From Roseivirga seohaensis (GTDB lineage: Bacteria > Bacteroidota > Bacteroidia > Cytophagales > Cyclobacteriaceae): 64,000 nt of DNA. The notes beneath the pieces were generated by a model. That model was not told the origin of the DNA and did no database searches. It worked only from the letters and a program-made list of their open reading frames with translations. Where the stretch lies: positions 186,001 to 250,000 of the forward strand of contig NZ_LRPB01000006.1 in the NCBI RefSeq assembly GCF_001592945.1, given 5' to 3'. How positions within the stretch are numbered: the stretch's first letter is position 1; each line of letters starts with the position of its first letter. Both the position numbers and the translations under genes were made by a program. Below, in pieces: positions 51,291 through 60,265 of this stretch.

Positions 51291-53914
51291 GCAAAAAAAG
51301 TGCACATCAACCTCCACGCTGGGCCGATAGGTTTTTGGAATGGTATTGCCGTTCTGAAATACTTGAAGACCTACAGGGTGATTTGTATGAGCACTTTGAA
51401 CGCAACACGATTAGCAAAGGAAAGAGGAAAGCAAGACAAATTTACTGCTTAGATGTAATCAAGTTTTTCCGCCCCTACACCATCAAGAAATTCAAAATAG
51501 TCAACAACATAACATCATTTATCATGTTCAAAAATTATTTCAAAACTTCCGTGCGAAGCATCGCTAGAAACAAGCTTTTTTCAGCCATAAACGTCATTGG
51601 TCTGGCGGTTAGCATGTCCATTGGCCTCCTCATGATTACTTTTATTTCCGAAGTTTTCAGCTTCGATAAATTTCATAAAGATGGAGATAGAGTTTATAGG
51701 GTAAACAACATCTACCAAGAACAACAAGAAGACCCCACACCATTCGCCACAACCTCAATTATTATGGCAGACAGAATCAAGGAGTCTATTCCAGGGGTAG
51801 AGTCACAGGTTTTGATGACAAGAGGTTTTGGGGGAGATGCTAAACTCGATGATAAAATTATACCCATAAGCGGCCTATGGGCAACCGAAGGTTTTAACGA
51901 TGTATTCTCTTTCGAAATACTGCAAGGAAACCCCGAAACCATGCTTTCGGAACCAAACTCAATTGTACTGACAGATGAGACGGCAAAAAAAATATTTGGC
52001 GATACAGATCCTATGAACCAAACATTCATTCTTGGTAAAGAAGACCTTTATACGGTAACAGGTATTATTAAAAAACCTCCCTTTAATTCGCATTTTACCT
52101 TCCAAGCACTAGGCTCATACATTACCTATACAAACCAAAATCGACAAGGTGAACGTGGCGAAAACTGGTATAACGCTTGGAATAATATGTGGATGAACTA
52201 TGTGTATGTAAAGTTAGCTCCAAACACGGATGTTAATGATGTAAATCAGAAACTCCTTGCCTTAGGAGAAAAGGAAAGTGAGAAGTATGAGCATTTAACA
52301 ATTACATCGGAGCTTCAGCCCTTATACGGTATGATGGCTGGCCCTGATTTATCCAACAATATAGGGGTTTCAATAGGTGGGGCGGTTATTTGGGTATTGG
52401 CAGGCTTTACGTTAGTGGTACTACTTTCTGCTGGCTTTAATTACACTAATCTTTCTATTGCGCGGTCATTAAAAAGAGCTAAAGAAGTTGGAGTACGCAA
52501 AGTTGTTGGTGCCACAAAGCGACAAGTATTTAACCAGTTCATTACTGAAGCCACTATCATATCAGTAATAGCATTGGTATTTGCCTACTTAATTTTCATG
52601 TTTATAAAACCTCATTTTCTTGGCTTGGATCCAAGTATTGAGCGCAGCCTCCAACTTGAAATTACCCCAATTCTCTTTTTATACTTTTTCATATTTGCGC
52701 TTGCGGTCGGCCTGTTAGCAGGCTTTGTTCCAGCCATGTTTTTATCAAAGTTAAAGACCGTACAAGCATTAAAAAATGCGGGATCAACTAAGCTTTTTTC
52801 AAAAGTGAATATGAGGAAAGTTTTAATCGTAATTCAGTTCACTTTGTCAATGGCCTTTATCATTTCCGCCAGTATTGCTTATACTCAATTTAAATATGCC
52901 TTAAGCTTTGATTTAGGTTTTAAAACAGAAAATGTACTCAATGTTGAACTTCAAAATAACGATTGGCAAAAAATTGAAACAGCATTTGCTTCAATTCCAG
53001 AGGTTCAAATGATTTCGAAATCTGCCATGATACCAAGTGTAGGAAGCACCTATTTAGTAGACATGAAATACAATAATGACTCTACCGAACTTTTCTACAA
53101 TACCATTGACGAAAACTACATTGACCTGATGGATCACGAAATTATTGCTGGAGCCAACTTTACCAACAAGTCATTTGAAGGTGAGGAGTCTGAGATTATT
53201 TTAAACGAAGAAACCCTAAAACGTTTTAATCTTGGCACTCCAAATGAAGCTATCGGTAAACAGGTTGAAATTGACGAAAATAGCTTAACAGTTATAGGTG
53301 TGGTGCGTGACTTCCATTATGATAAGCTTGACCAAGGAATAAAAAGCTTTGGGTTTAGAAATAGAAGTAATTCGTATTACTATGTAAACCTAAAACTCAA
53401 CTCATCGGATTTACCAGCTACAATGACTAAAATTAAAAATGCATGGAATGAGGTAGACCCTGTTCACGAACTTCAAGCCCAATTCTTCGATGAGAATATT
53501 GAATCGGCTTATTCACAATATGTTATAATGGGTACAATTGTGGGTTTTCTGGCCGTACTCACCGTTTCCATTGCCGCATTAGGTTTGTTAGGTATGGCCG
53601 TTTACACAGCCGAAACCCGCATGAAAGAAATCAGTATTCGTAAAGTTTTGGGAGCCACAGAAGGAAGCCTCGTTAGCTTATTAACACGAGGTTTTATGTG
53701 GTTACTGGTAATCTCAGCAGCTTTGGCCATACCCCTCACCTACTTATTATTTGAACAACAAATTCTAAACGGCATTGAGAACCGCGCTACAATTGGAGTG
53801 CTGGAACTCTTCACTGGGGTAATCATAATATTCGGTATAGGCATATTAACCATAGGTTCGCAAGTAAGAAGAGCCGCAAAAGCTAACCCTGCCCAAACTC
53901 TGCGCAGCGAATAA
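51287..53914 (+). CDS. FtsX/MacB-type ABC permease with PadR-linked prefix domain (copy 1)
   Basis: The 875-residue permease has an N-terminal soluble prefix of about 85 residues (LEWYCRSEILEDLQGDLYEHFERN, KARQIYCLDVIKFFRPY), a first membrane helix near 105-125, a large periplasmic domain, three membrane helices near 365-470 (GFNYTNLSIARSLKRAKEVGVRKVVGATKRQVFNQ), a second periplasmic domain and a last set of three. The repeated xARSxxRAKExGxRKxxGAT motif marks the FtsX fold. No ATPase is encoded here, so the partner is elsewhere. Likely exports a peptide, lipid or drug. Confidence 0.9.
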   Translation: MSKKSAHQPPRWADRFLEWYCRSEILEDLQGDLYEHFERNTISKGKRKARQIYCLDVIKFFRPYTIKKFKIVNNITSFIMFKNYFKTSVRSIARNKLFSAINVIGLAVSMSIGLLMITFISEVFSFDKFHKDGDRVYRVNNIYQEQQEDPTPFATTSIIMADRIKESIPGVESQVLMTRGFGGDAKLDDKIIPISGLWATEGFNDVFSFEILQGNPETMLSEPNSIVLTDETAKKIFGDTDPMNQTFILGKEDLYTVTGIIKKPPFNSHFTFQALGSYITYTNQNRQGERGENWYNAWNNMWMNYVYVKLAPNTDVNDVNQKLLALGEKESEKYEHLTITSELQPLYGMMAGPDLSNNIGVSIGGAVIWVLAGFTLVVLLSAGFNYTNLSIARSLKRAKEVGVRKVVGATKRQVFNQFITEATIISVIALVFAYLIFMFIKPHFLGLDPSIERSLQLEITPILFLYFFIFALAVGLLAGFVPAMFLSKLKTVQALKNAGSTKLFSKVNMRKVLIVIQFTLSMAFIISASIAYTQFKYALSFDLGFKTENVLNVELQNNDWQKIETAFASIPEVQMISKSAMIPSVGSTYLVDMKYNNDSTELFYNTIDENYIDLMDHEIIAGANFTNKSFEGEESEIILNEETLKRFNLGTPNEAIGKQVEIDENSLTVIGVVRDFHYDKLDQGIKSFGFRNRSNSYYYVNLKLNSSDLPATMTKIKNAWNEVDPVHELQAQFFDENIESAYSQYVIMGTIVGFLAVLTVSIAALGLLGMAVYTAETRMKEISIRKVLGATEGSLVSLLTRGFMWLLVISAALAIPLTYLLFEQQILNGIENRATIGVLELFTGVIIIFGIGILTIGSQVRRAAKANPAQTLRSE

Positions 53915-53955
53915 TTTCTAATTTGAAAATAAGCTGATTTGGTGATTTGAAGATG
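53912..53955 (+). repeat. Duplicated downstream tail, copy A
   Basis: Starting at the first permease stop codon, this AT-rich stretch matches the one after the second permease (57027-57070) at about 35 of 43 aligned positions. It shows that the duplicated unit extends past the coding sequence. Confidence 0.6.
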
Positions 53956-53970
53956 GATTTTCAAATCACC
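53941..53970 (+). terminator. Hairpin after permease 1
   Basis: GGTGATTTGA (53941-53950) and TCAAATCACC (53961-53970) form a perfect 10-bp stem with a 10-base loop. There is no long T run, so termination strength is doubtful. Confidence 0.45.
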
Positions 53971-54013
53971 AAATTCTCAAATCAACCCATGTTCAAATCA
54001 AATTCCATGTCTT

Positions 54014-54062
54014 CATTTTAGAACTTGAATTTTATTTTATACATTGGTCTACATTTTAGAAC
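54014..54062 (+). repeat. Direct repeat upstream of the second padR gene
   Basis: CATTTTAGAAC occurs at 54014-54024 and again at 54052-54062, 38 bases apart, just before the PadR start at 54068. It could be an operator pair, or a remnant of local duplication. The copy-1 type dyad TGTAT/ATACA is not present here. Confidence 0.45.
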
Positions 54063-54067
54063 ATGCT

Positions 54068-54394
54068 ATGAAAGGAACAAATCTGGGTGAATTTGAAGAA
54101 ATAGCTTTACTCACCATTTTGGTTTTAAAAGATGACGCCTACGGAGTAAGCATCAAGCGCGAAATCAACGAACAGGGAAAAAGGAATATAAGCAGAGGTG
54201 CTTTACACACTGCTTTATCTCGCTTAGAAGAAAAAGGACTTTTAACTTCCAAACAAGGCCAAGGAAACGAAGACCGAGGCGGCAGACCAAAGCGCTATTA
54301 TGAGGTAACCAATAAGGGCTTGGCTGCTTTGCAGGAAGCCAAAGAAGTTCGCGACCAATTATGGAGTCAAGTACCGGCTTTTAGTCTAAAATAA
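54068..54394 (+). CDS. PadR family transcriptional regulator (copy 2)
   Basis: The 108-residue winged-helix protein closely parallels copy 1: MKGTNLGEFEEIALLTILVLKDDAYGVSIKREI and ALSRLEEKGLLTSKQGQGNEDRGGRPKRYYEVT. I start at 54068 because it aligns with the copy-1 start; an in-frame TTG 24 bases upstream adds eight residues not found there. It is followed after 13 bases by its permease. Confidence 0.9.
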   Translation: MKGTNLGEFEEIALLTILVLKDDAYGVSIKREINEQGKRNISRGALHTALSRLEEKGLLTSKQGQGNEDRGGRPKRYYEVTNKGLAALQEAKEVRDQLWSQVPAFSLK

Positions 54395-54407
54395 ATCCTT
54401 TATTGAC

Positions 54408-57029
54408 ATGCGTACCACTCCTCCAAAACTATATACCCGGCTTTTTAAAGCCTGCTGTAAGCCCGCTCTTTATCAAGAGCTTCAGGGCGATTTAGAAGAA
54501 GAATTCAACTTCAACCTAAAAACCTTAGGGCAGAAAAAGGCCAAAGCCATTTACCGTAACGAAGTGCTGAAGATGCTTCGCCCCTCTGTGATTAGAAAAC
54601 CTAAAATCATTGTCTCCATGTTTAACACCTCATTATTTCAAATTCATTTAAAGCTGGCCTTCCGCAACTTGTGGCGCAATAAGGTGTTCAGTGCCATCAA
54701 CATTTTCGGGCTAGCTGCCGCCATCACGGTAAGTATGTTTGCGCTGAATATTATTTACACTGGCTTGTCGGTTGATAAACAACACCCGCATACTGAGAGG
54801 CTGTATAGAGTATTAACAAAAGTTCAGAAGACTAACAATACTCCCTATATTCTAGCTTCTACCCCTTCTGTATTGGGAGAAAAACTTCGAGCAGATCTAC
54901 CAGAAATTGAAGTATTGACACAATTCAGCTCGTCCAGCCAATTCAAAGAAGTTATAAATGGCAATTCAGTAAGCCTTGTAAACTTAATGGTAGATGACCA
55001 TTTTTTTGAAGTATTTCAATTCAAAGCAATCGATGGTGACCCACATGCTGCATTACAAAATAAATCGAGTTGTATAATTACAGATGACATAGCAGAACGC
55101 TTCTTCCCAAATGAAAACCCTATTGGTAAAATTCTTGGTTCAGGACTGATCGTTAATGCCATAATTGAAAGTCCAAAAGGTCTTTCACATTTGAATTTCG
55201 ACATAATATCAAGTAGTTCAGAAAATCCAAATTTGGTGAATACAGAAAGCTCTAACTACTTAGAAAAGTGGAATAACTACTATCAAGGCTACACCTACTT
55301 TCGAACCATTGAAGGCGTAAGCCAAGAACAGCTAAACAATAAGCTGAAACAAGTCTCGGAAGAAGTAAATACTATAAAAAAAGGTACAGAATCCACTTTT
55401 GATTATCGCAGCCAGAAAATCGGAGATATCATGTTTAGTGATGAAGTGTATAACCCTATCGGGTCTAGCTTACCTAAGGATATACTTTATGTCCTTGTCA
55501 CACTGATTACTATCCTTCTTTTATTGGCGAGTTTTAATTACACCAATCTATCTATCGCCAGAGCCATTCAACGTACCAAAGAAATTGGCATTAGAAAAGT
55601 AGCTGGAAGCACAAAATCTCAAATTATTGGTCAAATTTTAGTGGAAACCATTGTTTTCTCAGTAGCAGCAACTCTGGTAGGTTTTTTACTCTACCGCTTT
55701 TTCGTTCCTGAATTTGTTGCCCTAATGGATACTGGTAATTTATTATTCAACCCCAATACAAGTCTTGGCCTTCTCTTAGTATTCCTAGGTTTTTCCGTTT
55801 TGATCGGCTTAGTGGCTGGACTGTTCCCCGCACTCTACTTTGCCCGCATTTCTCCTTTGAATACTTTTCGATCAAATATCAAGAGTAAAACCATGTCACT
55901 CATGAACATTAGAAAAGGCTTGGTGGTATTTCAGCTCACTGTCTCTATGTTCTGTATTATGGTGGTTACTGCAGGCTCGGACATCTACCATTCCATAGTT
56001 CAAAACAACTGGAATTTCAGCAAAGAGGGAGTGGTAAACGTAGAAGTCGCTCCTAAAAATAGGCAACTATTAAAATCTAGATATGAGCGCGTTTCTGGAG
56101 TAGTTGGTGTTTCTGCTGTTTCTTCCCTACCTGGTGTAGGTACGATGGGTATGACCATGGTGAGACGTTCTAATGGCACTGACAGTCTGATGGTCAATTT
56201 TTCCGTAGTAGACTCCGATTTCGACAAAGTTTTTGAGCCTAAATTATTTGCTGGTAATAATTTTAAAAGAGTATCGTCCGATTCAACACTTACTGAAGTT
56301 TGGGTAAACCGAAAGCTATTAGCTGACCTTAATATTCCATTAGACAGTGCGCTTGGTCAAACCCTTTCCTTTTTTAAAAACATTAGCCGATACCAAATAA
56401 TTGGGATTATAGAGGATAATGTCTTCGAACGACTTGATGCCCCTGAAATGGCAGCAATCATGGTTACTCACGAGAAAATAGACTTATATAAAAGGTCGCT
56501 TGCCATTAAAATAGAAAAACAAAATATAGCATCAACTTTAAATCAACTTGAAAAAGCCACCAAAGAAGTGGACGCTGAACAAGCCTTTACTCCTATCTTC
56601 CTAAATGACTCTATTGAAGAAAGTTATAACAATATCAACCAAGTGGTCAAGGCGTTTAAATTCCTTTCTGTCATCATTATTTCTATTTCGCTCTTGGGTC
56701 AATTGGGAATAGCGCTTTATAATGCCGAAACCCGTACCAAAGAGATTGGCATTAGAAAAGTACTTGGCGCTAGAGTTAAAAGCATTATTCTACTCTTATT
56801 GAAAGGAACGTTGACCTCATTAGTCATTGCGGCATTAATTGGTGCCCCTCTAGCCTATCTTTTTTTACAGGAAACATTCTGGCTCTCTTCCCTTATAAAA
56901 CCACAGTATGAAGGGCTTGTCTTGGCGCAAGGTGTTCTGCTATTGGGAAGCTTAGTCGTGTTCATTGTGATTATACAAACTTGGCGTGTAGCACGAGCCA
57001 ATCCTTCAGAATCGCTCAGAAGCGAGTAA
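54408..57029 (+). CDS. FtsX/MacB-type ABC permease with PadR-linked prefix domain (copy 2)
   Basis: The 873-residue protein has the same layout as copy 1: prefix (RLFKACCKPALYQELQGDLEEEFNFN, KAKAIYRNEVLKMLRPS), first membrane helix near 100, two large periplasmic domains and two sets of C-terminal helices (SFNYTNLSIARAIQRTKEIGIRKVAGSTKSQII and YNAETRTKEIGIRKVLGARVKSII). It ends RVARANPSESLRSE, as copy 1 ends AKANPAQTLRSE. No ATPase is encoded nearby. The pair arose by duplication and has diverged in the periplasmic parts. Confidence 0.9.
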   Translation: MRTTPPKLYTRLFKACCKPALYQELQGDLEEEFNFNLKTLGQKKAKAIYRNEVLKMLRPSVIRKPKIIVSMFNTSLFQIHLKLAFRNLWRNKVFSAINIFGLAAAITVSMFALNIIYTGLSVDKQHPHTERLYRVLTKVQKTNNTPYILASTPSVLGEKLRADLPEIEVLTQFSSSSQFKEVINGNSVSLVNLMVDDHFFEVFQFKAIDGDPHAALQNKSSCIITDDIAERFFPNENPIGKILGSGLIVNAIIESPKGLSHLNFDIISSSSENPNLVNTESSNYLEKWNNYYQGYTYFRTIEGVSQEQLNNKLKQVSEEVNTIKKGTESTFDYRSQKIGDIMFSDEVYNPIGSSLPKDILYVLVTLITILLLLASFNYTNLSIARAIQRTKEIGIRKVAGSTKSQIIGQILVETIVFSVAATLVGFLLYRFFVPEFVALMDTGNLLFNPNTSLGLLLVFLGFSVLIGLVAGLFPALYFARISPLNTFRSNIKSKTMSLMNIRKGLVVFQLTVSMFCIMVVTAGSDIYHSIVQNNWNFSKEGVVNVEVAPKNRQLLKSRYERVSGVVGVSAVSSLPGVGTMGMTMVRRSNGTDSLMVNFSVVDSDFDKVFEPKLFAGNNFKRVSSDSTLTEVWVNRKLLADLNIPLDSALGQTLSFFKNISRYQIIGIIEDNVFERLDAPEMAAIMVTHEKIDLYKRSLAIKIEKQNIASTLNQLEKATKEVDAEQAFTPIFLNDSIEESYNNINQVVKAFKFLSVIIISISLLGQLGIALYNAETRTKEIGIRKVLGARVKSIILLLLKGTLTSLVIAALIGAPLAYLFLQETFWLSSLIKPQYEGLVLAQGVLLLGSLVVFIVIIQTWRVARANPSESLRSE

Positions 57030-57070
57030 TTACAATTTAAAAATAAGTGAATTTGATGATTTGAAAATTT
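57027..57070 (+). repeat. Duplicated downstream tail, copy B
   Basis: Counterpart of 53912-53955, starting at the second permease stop codon. It lacks the hairpin that follows copy A. Confidence 0.6.
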
Positions 57071-57146
57071 AACTTCGAAGCTCTTTTCCATGATAATCAG
57101 TTTCGGTTCAGAGCTCCATTCTTTATCTTCCAGAAAAAAATAAAGG

Positions 57147-57566
57147 ATGAACATTGAAGACCGCGAACTACATAAAAGAAAGAGTCACCTATTTATGCTT
57201 TTAATGCTAGCAGAAGCGGATAATGAAGATAGTCCGCTTGAAACTTTGTTCATTAATAAGGTTGCTGAGCGACTGGGAATGACTCCTGAAGATGTTAAGG
57301 AAATAGACAAAAACCCTGAAAACCTTACGCTGGTTATTCCTAAAGCAGAACATGCAAGAATGGAGATTCTTTACGATTTATTGTTCTTAATGAAATTCGA
57401 CCAAGATGTAGACCAAAGCGAAATTGATTTAGTTCACCGACTTGCTTTCCGAATGGGTTTTCGCCCTACGATGACCCAAGAAATGATTGAAGTAATGAAG
57501 CAACACATTGGCCGAAACGTACCAAAGGACAGTCTGCTTAATATTATCAGAAAGTATATGAATTGA
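57147..57566 (+). CDS. TerB-like helical protein (hypothetical)
   Basis: The 139-residue all-helical, acidic protein contains two similar segments: FMLLMLAEADNEDSPLETLFINKVAERLGM and DLLFLMKFDQDVDQSEIDLVHRLAFRMGF. Each pairs an acidic turn with a helix, as in TerB/DjlA N-terminal proteins of the tellurite-resistance superfamily, where such turns bind metal. No other Ter gene is present. Cytoplasmic; function unknown. It follows the second permease after 117 bases and may not be co-regulated. Confidence 0.6.
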   Translation: MNIEDRELHKRKSHLFMLLMLAEADNEDSPLETLFINKVAERLGMTPEDVKEIDKNPENLTLVIPKAEHARMEILYDLLFLMKFDQDVDQSEIDLVHRLAFRMGFRPTMTQEMIEVMKQHIGRNVPKDSLLNIIRKYMN

Positions 57567-57594
57567 ATAGAAAAAGTAAATATTGTCGCTAATC

Positions 57595-57657
57595 AACTTT
57601 CCAAAAGTTAAACCCATCGTTTTGGAACCTAGCTAATGTTTCAACTTTTGGAAAGTT
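57595..57657. repeat. Inverted repeat of palindromic arms between convergent genes
   Basis: AACTTTCCAAAAGTT (57595-57609) and AACTTTTGGAAAGTT (57643-57657) are a perfect 15-bp inverted pair with a 33-base loop. Each arm is itself a hairpin (AACTTT, three bases, AAAGTT). It lies in the gap between the convergent TerB-like and SafE-like genes and may act as a bidirectional terminator, though no T run follows. Confidence 0.7.
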
Positions 57658-57672
57658 CTCAAAATAGCTAAA

Positions 57673-58374
57673 TCAGTCGCAAATCATCCCCGGCATATCG
57701 CTATTGAGCTTTGGGCTTACGTAAGGAATGCCTAAGTTCAGTCCGCGAAGAATGAGAATTAGACCCACCAACACCAGTAGCTTCGGCACAAACTTGAGCC
57801 ATGCGGAAGTGAAATTACTTTTGAACGAAAAGCCCAAATAAGCCGCACCGAGCATCATAGGAAAAGTACCCAAACCGAACAGCGCCATATAGGCTGCTCC
57901 TCCGTAAAAAGTACCCATTGAAATGGCAGCCACTAAAGCCATATAAACCAAACCACAGGGTAAAAGACCATTCAATAAACCCAGTGTAAGATTTGACTTG
58001 AAATTATTGGTTTTGAGTAAACCGCCTATTCGCACCTTAATGCTTAAGAAAAGCTTCTGAAGGGGTTTGATTTTAATATTGCCTGATAGTTTTCCGTTTA
58101 AGAGTAAGGCTCCAATGATGATTGTTGCGCCAGCCAAAACAGATAAGCCTTGTTGCACCCCGGCCATCGAAAGTATTTCGCCAAAAAGGCCTGCAATCGC
58201 ACCTAAAAAACTATAGGTAATCATACGACCGCTATTGTAGGCTAAACGGTTAGCTACCCAAACCTTTTTCTTTTTTTCGTTCTGAGGAACTGCCCAAGCG
58301 ATGGGTGCGCACATGCCTAAACAGTGCAGGCTACCAAAAAAGCCAAATGCCAGTGCTGTTCCTAAAAGCAACAT
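57673..58374 (-). CDS. SafE/TauE-like membrane protein of the cbb3 oxidase cluster
   Basis: The 233-residue protein has six predicted membrane helices; the first contains LGTALAFGFFGSLHCLGMCAPIAW, and GLLNGLLPCGLVYMALV is in the middle, both typical of the urease-accessory/SafE subgroup with CxM-C-like pairs. In Bacteroidota it is usually the last gene of the cco operon and may help copper delivery, but that is inference. Its start overlaps the ccoH stop by one base. Confidence 0.78.
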   Translation of the reverse strand: MLLLGTALAFGFFGSLHCLGMCAPIAWAVPQNEKKKKVWVANRLAYNSGRMITYSFLGAIAGLFGEILSMAGVQQGLSVLAGATIIIGALLLNGKLSGNIKIKPLQKLFLSIKVRIGGLLKTNNFKSNLTLGLLNGLLPCGLVYMALVAAISMGTFYGGAAYMALFGLGTFPMMLGAAYLGFSFKSNFTSAWLKFVPKLLVLVGLILILRGLNLGIPYVSPKLNSDMPGMICD

Positions 58375-58814
58375 CAGATTACAATATTAAGCTCTTGATA
58401 ATATTCCGTCCCTTTCGATTTCCATTCGATTTTAACCTTCCATGCGCCAGAAGCAAGGTTTTTCATATCGAAGGTTTGTAAACCAGTTTCATCAAAAACC
58501 AAATCAAACTCTTTGTCAAGACTAGCATTTGCCGAACGGAAAAAAGAAATTTTACCTTCTTCCATGGCCTTCATCACCGAGATCGGAAATCTTAACTCAG
58601 CTTTCCCTTCATTTCTAACCAATTTAAAATTTGGTTTTTCAGTCAAACTATTTACGTTTTTCATGCGCTGAATCTGACTTTCGTAATCCAACTCTTGTTC
58701 ATAGTAGTTATCGGCCACCAAATAGAAATCGGTGCTTACACTTACGTAAACCATAGTTACCAGCAGCCCAACAAAGCACACAAAACTGATTACGATTTTT
58801 GTTCCCCAGTTCAT
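58374..58814 (-). CDS. ccoH: FixH/CcoH-like cbb3 oxidase assembly protein
   Basis: The 146-residue protein has one N-terminal membrane anchor (about 7-29) and a periplasmic beta domain with YYEQELDYESQIQRMKN and WKVKIEWKSKGTEYYQELNI. FixH-type proteins assist assembly of the oxidase. Both ends overlap neighbouring genes by one base, so translation is tightly coupled. Confidence 0.85.
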   Translation of the reverse strand: MNWGTKIVISFVCFVGLLVTMVYVSVSTDFYLVADNYYEQELDYESQIQRMKNVNSLTEKPNFKLVRNEGKAELRFPISVMKAMEEGKISFFRSANASLDKEFDLVFDETGLQTFDMKNLASGAWKVKIEWKSKGTEYYQELNIVI

Positions 58815-60226
58815 TATTTAAATTTTATTGGTCCTAAGAAGTTCGTCTTTACCTTATCAATCAATTCATCACCATTATAAATTCCCACTGTGATGCTATT
58901 CTTATTGCCCTCCATTTCTGATTCAGGTAATCGCACTGTAAACACCGCATCTGCCTTTCCAGAATTTGAAAGTTGAATTTCGTTGCCTCCTACTACTTCA
59001 ATCACTCCACTTTCGTGATCGATTAATCGAAGACTCACGTTCATATCGTCAACCGTTTTATTTATCAATTGAATATTGTAAATATTCTGGATTTGATCAT
59101 TCTCTACTTTCTGATAGAGCATACCCGGCACTCTTAAAATTGTAGCCTGGATATCTGATCGACTGGAAACAAAAACAGTTAATAAAGTAATAAGTACCAC
59201 CAAAACGCCCGTGTACCCAGCAACTCTTGGCGTGAAAATCTTTTTCTTACCGTCTGCAATTGCACTATGTGACGTAACTCGAATTAAACCAGTTGGCTTA
59301 TTAATTTTCGTCATTACATCATCACAAGCATCAATACATGCCGTGCAATTCACGCACTCGAGTTGAGTTCCGTTTCTGATATCGATTCCGGTAGGACAAA
59401 CATGCACACAAAGCTTACAATCAATACAATCACCTTTATCGGCTTGAACCTCCGATTTCTTCATTTTACCTCTCGGTTCGCCTCTGATCCAGTCGTACAT
59501 TACGGCCATTGAATCACGCACCAAAAGTACACCCTGGAGCCTACCATATGGGCAAATAGCTATACAAGCTTGTTCTCTTAAGTATGCAAAAACGCCATAG
59601 AAAACAGCACTGAAAGCTATTAAACCAATGAAGCCCGCTAAATTCTCAGTAGGCGGCTGACTTACAATTTCCTTCACTTTATCAATACCTATTAAGTAAG
59701 CCATAGCCGTATGGCCTATCAAAACAGCAATGAAGGCGAAAATGCCATGCTTTAATACTCGCTTCCTAATTTTCTCTCCATTCCAAGGCATTTTGGCCAG
59801 TTTACGCTGCTGGTTGGCATCGCCTTCGATCAAGTACTCAATTCTACGGAAAACCATTTCCATAAACAGGGTTTGAGGACAAGCCCAGCCACACCATACC
59901 CGACCGAAAACCACGGTGAAAAGAATGATAAATACGAAGAATGTGATTAGCCCTAAAGCGAAAATAAAGAAATCTTGGGGCCAGAAAACCGTCCCCAAGA
60001 TTACGAACTTGCGTTCGAAAATATTCATCATTAAAAAGGGCTGCCCGTTGATTTTAATAAACGGACCAGCAAAAAGAATGGTAAGTAAGATTACAGATAC
60101 AACCTTTCGGGCATTAAAAAATTTGCCTTTTGGTTTTTTGGGGTATACCCAAACTCTTTTTCCGTGCTCATCTACCGTGGCTATACTGTCGCGGTATTCT
60201 TCGTCATATTCGTACAGCTCTTTCAT
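58814..60226 (-). CDS. ccoG: Cytochrome oxidase accessory protein CcoG (FixG-like)
   Basis: The 470-residue membrane ferredoxin has five membrane segments, RVWCGWACPQTLFMEM near 110-125, ICPYGRLQGVL, and two 4Fe-4S motifs (CIDCKLCVHVCPTG and CVNCTACIDACD, about 265-300). The C-terminal periplasmic part is Ig-like. It reduces copper during cbb3 assembly in the studied relatives. 39 bases after ccoP. Confidence 0.93.
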   Translation of the reverse strand: MKELYEYDEEYRDSIATVDEHGKRVWVYPKKPKGKFFNARKVVSVILLTILFAGPFIKINGQPFLMMNIFERKFVILGTVFWPQDFFIFALGLITFFVFIILFTVVFGRVWCGWACPQTLFMEMVFRRIEYLIEGDANQQRKLAKMPWNGEKIRKRVLKHGIFAFIAVLIGHTAMAYLIGIDKVKEIVSQPPTENLAGFIGLIAFSAVFYGVFAYLREQACIAICPYGRLQGVLLVRDSMAVMYDWIRGEPRGKMKKSEVQADKGDCIDCKLCVHVCPTGIDIRNGTQLECVNCTACIDACDDVMTKINKPTGLIRVTSHSAIADGKKKIFTPRVAGYTGVLVVLITLLTVFVSSRSDIQATILRVPGMLYQKVENDQIQNIYNIQLINKTVDDMNVSLRLIDHESGVIEVVGGNEIQLSNSGKADAVFTVRLPESEMEGNKNSITVGIYNGDELIDKVKTNFLGPIKFK

Positions 60227-60265
60227 TTCTACCCTCTTTAATTAGCGCACTCTCTACTGCTTTTA

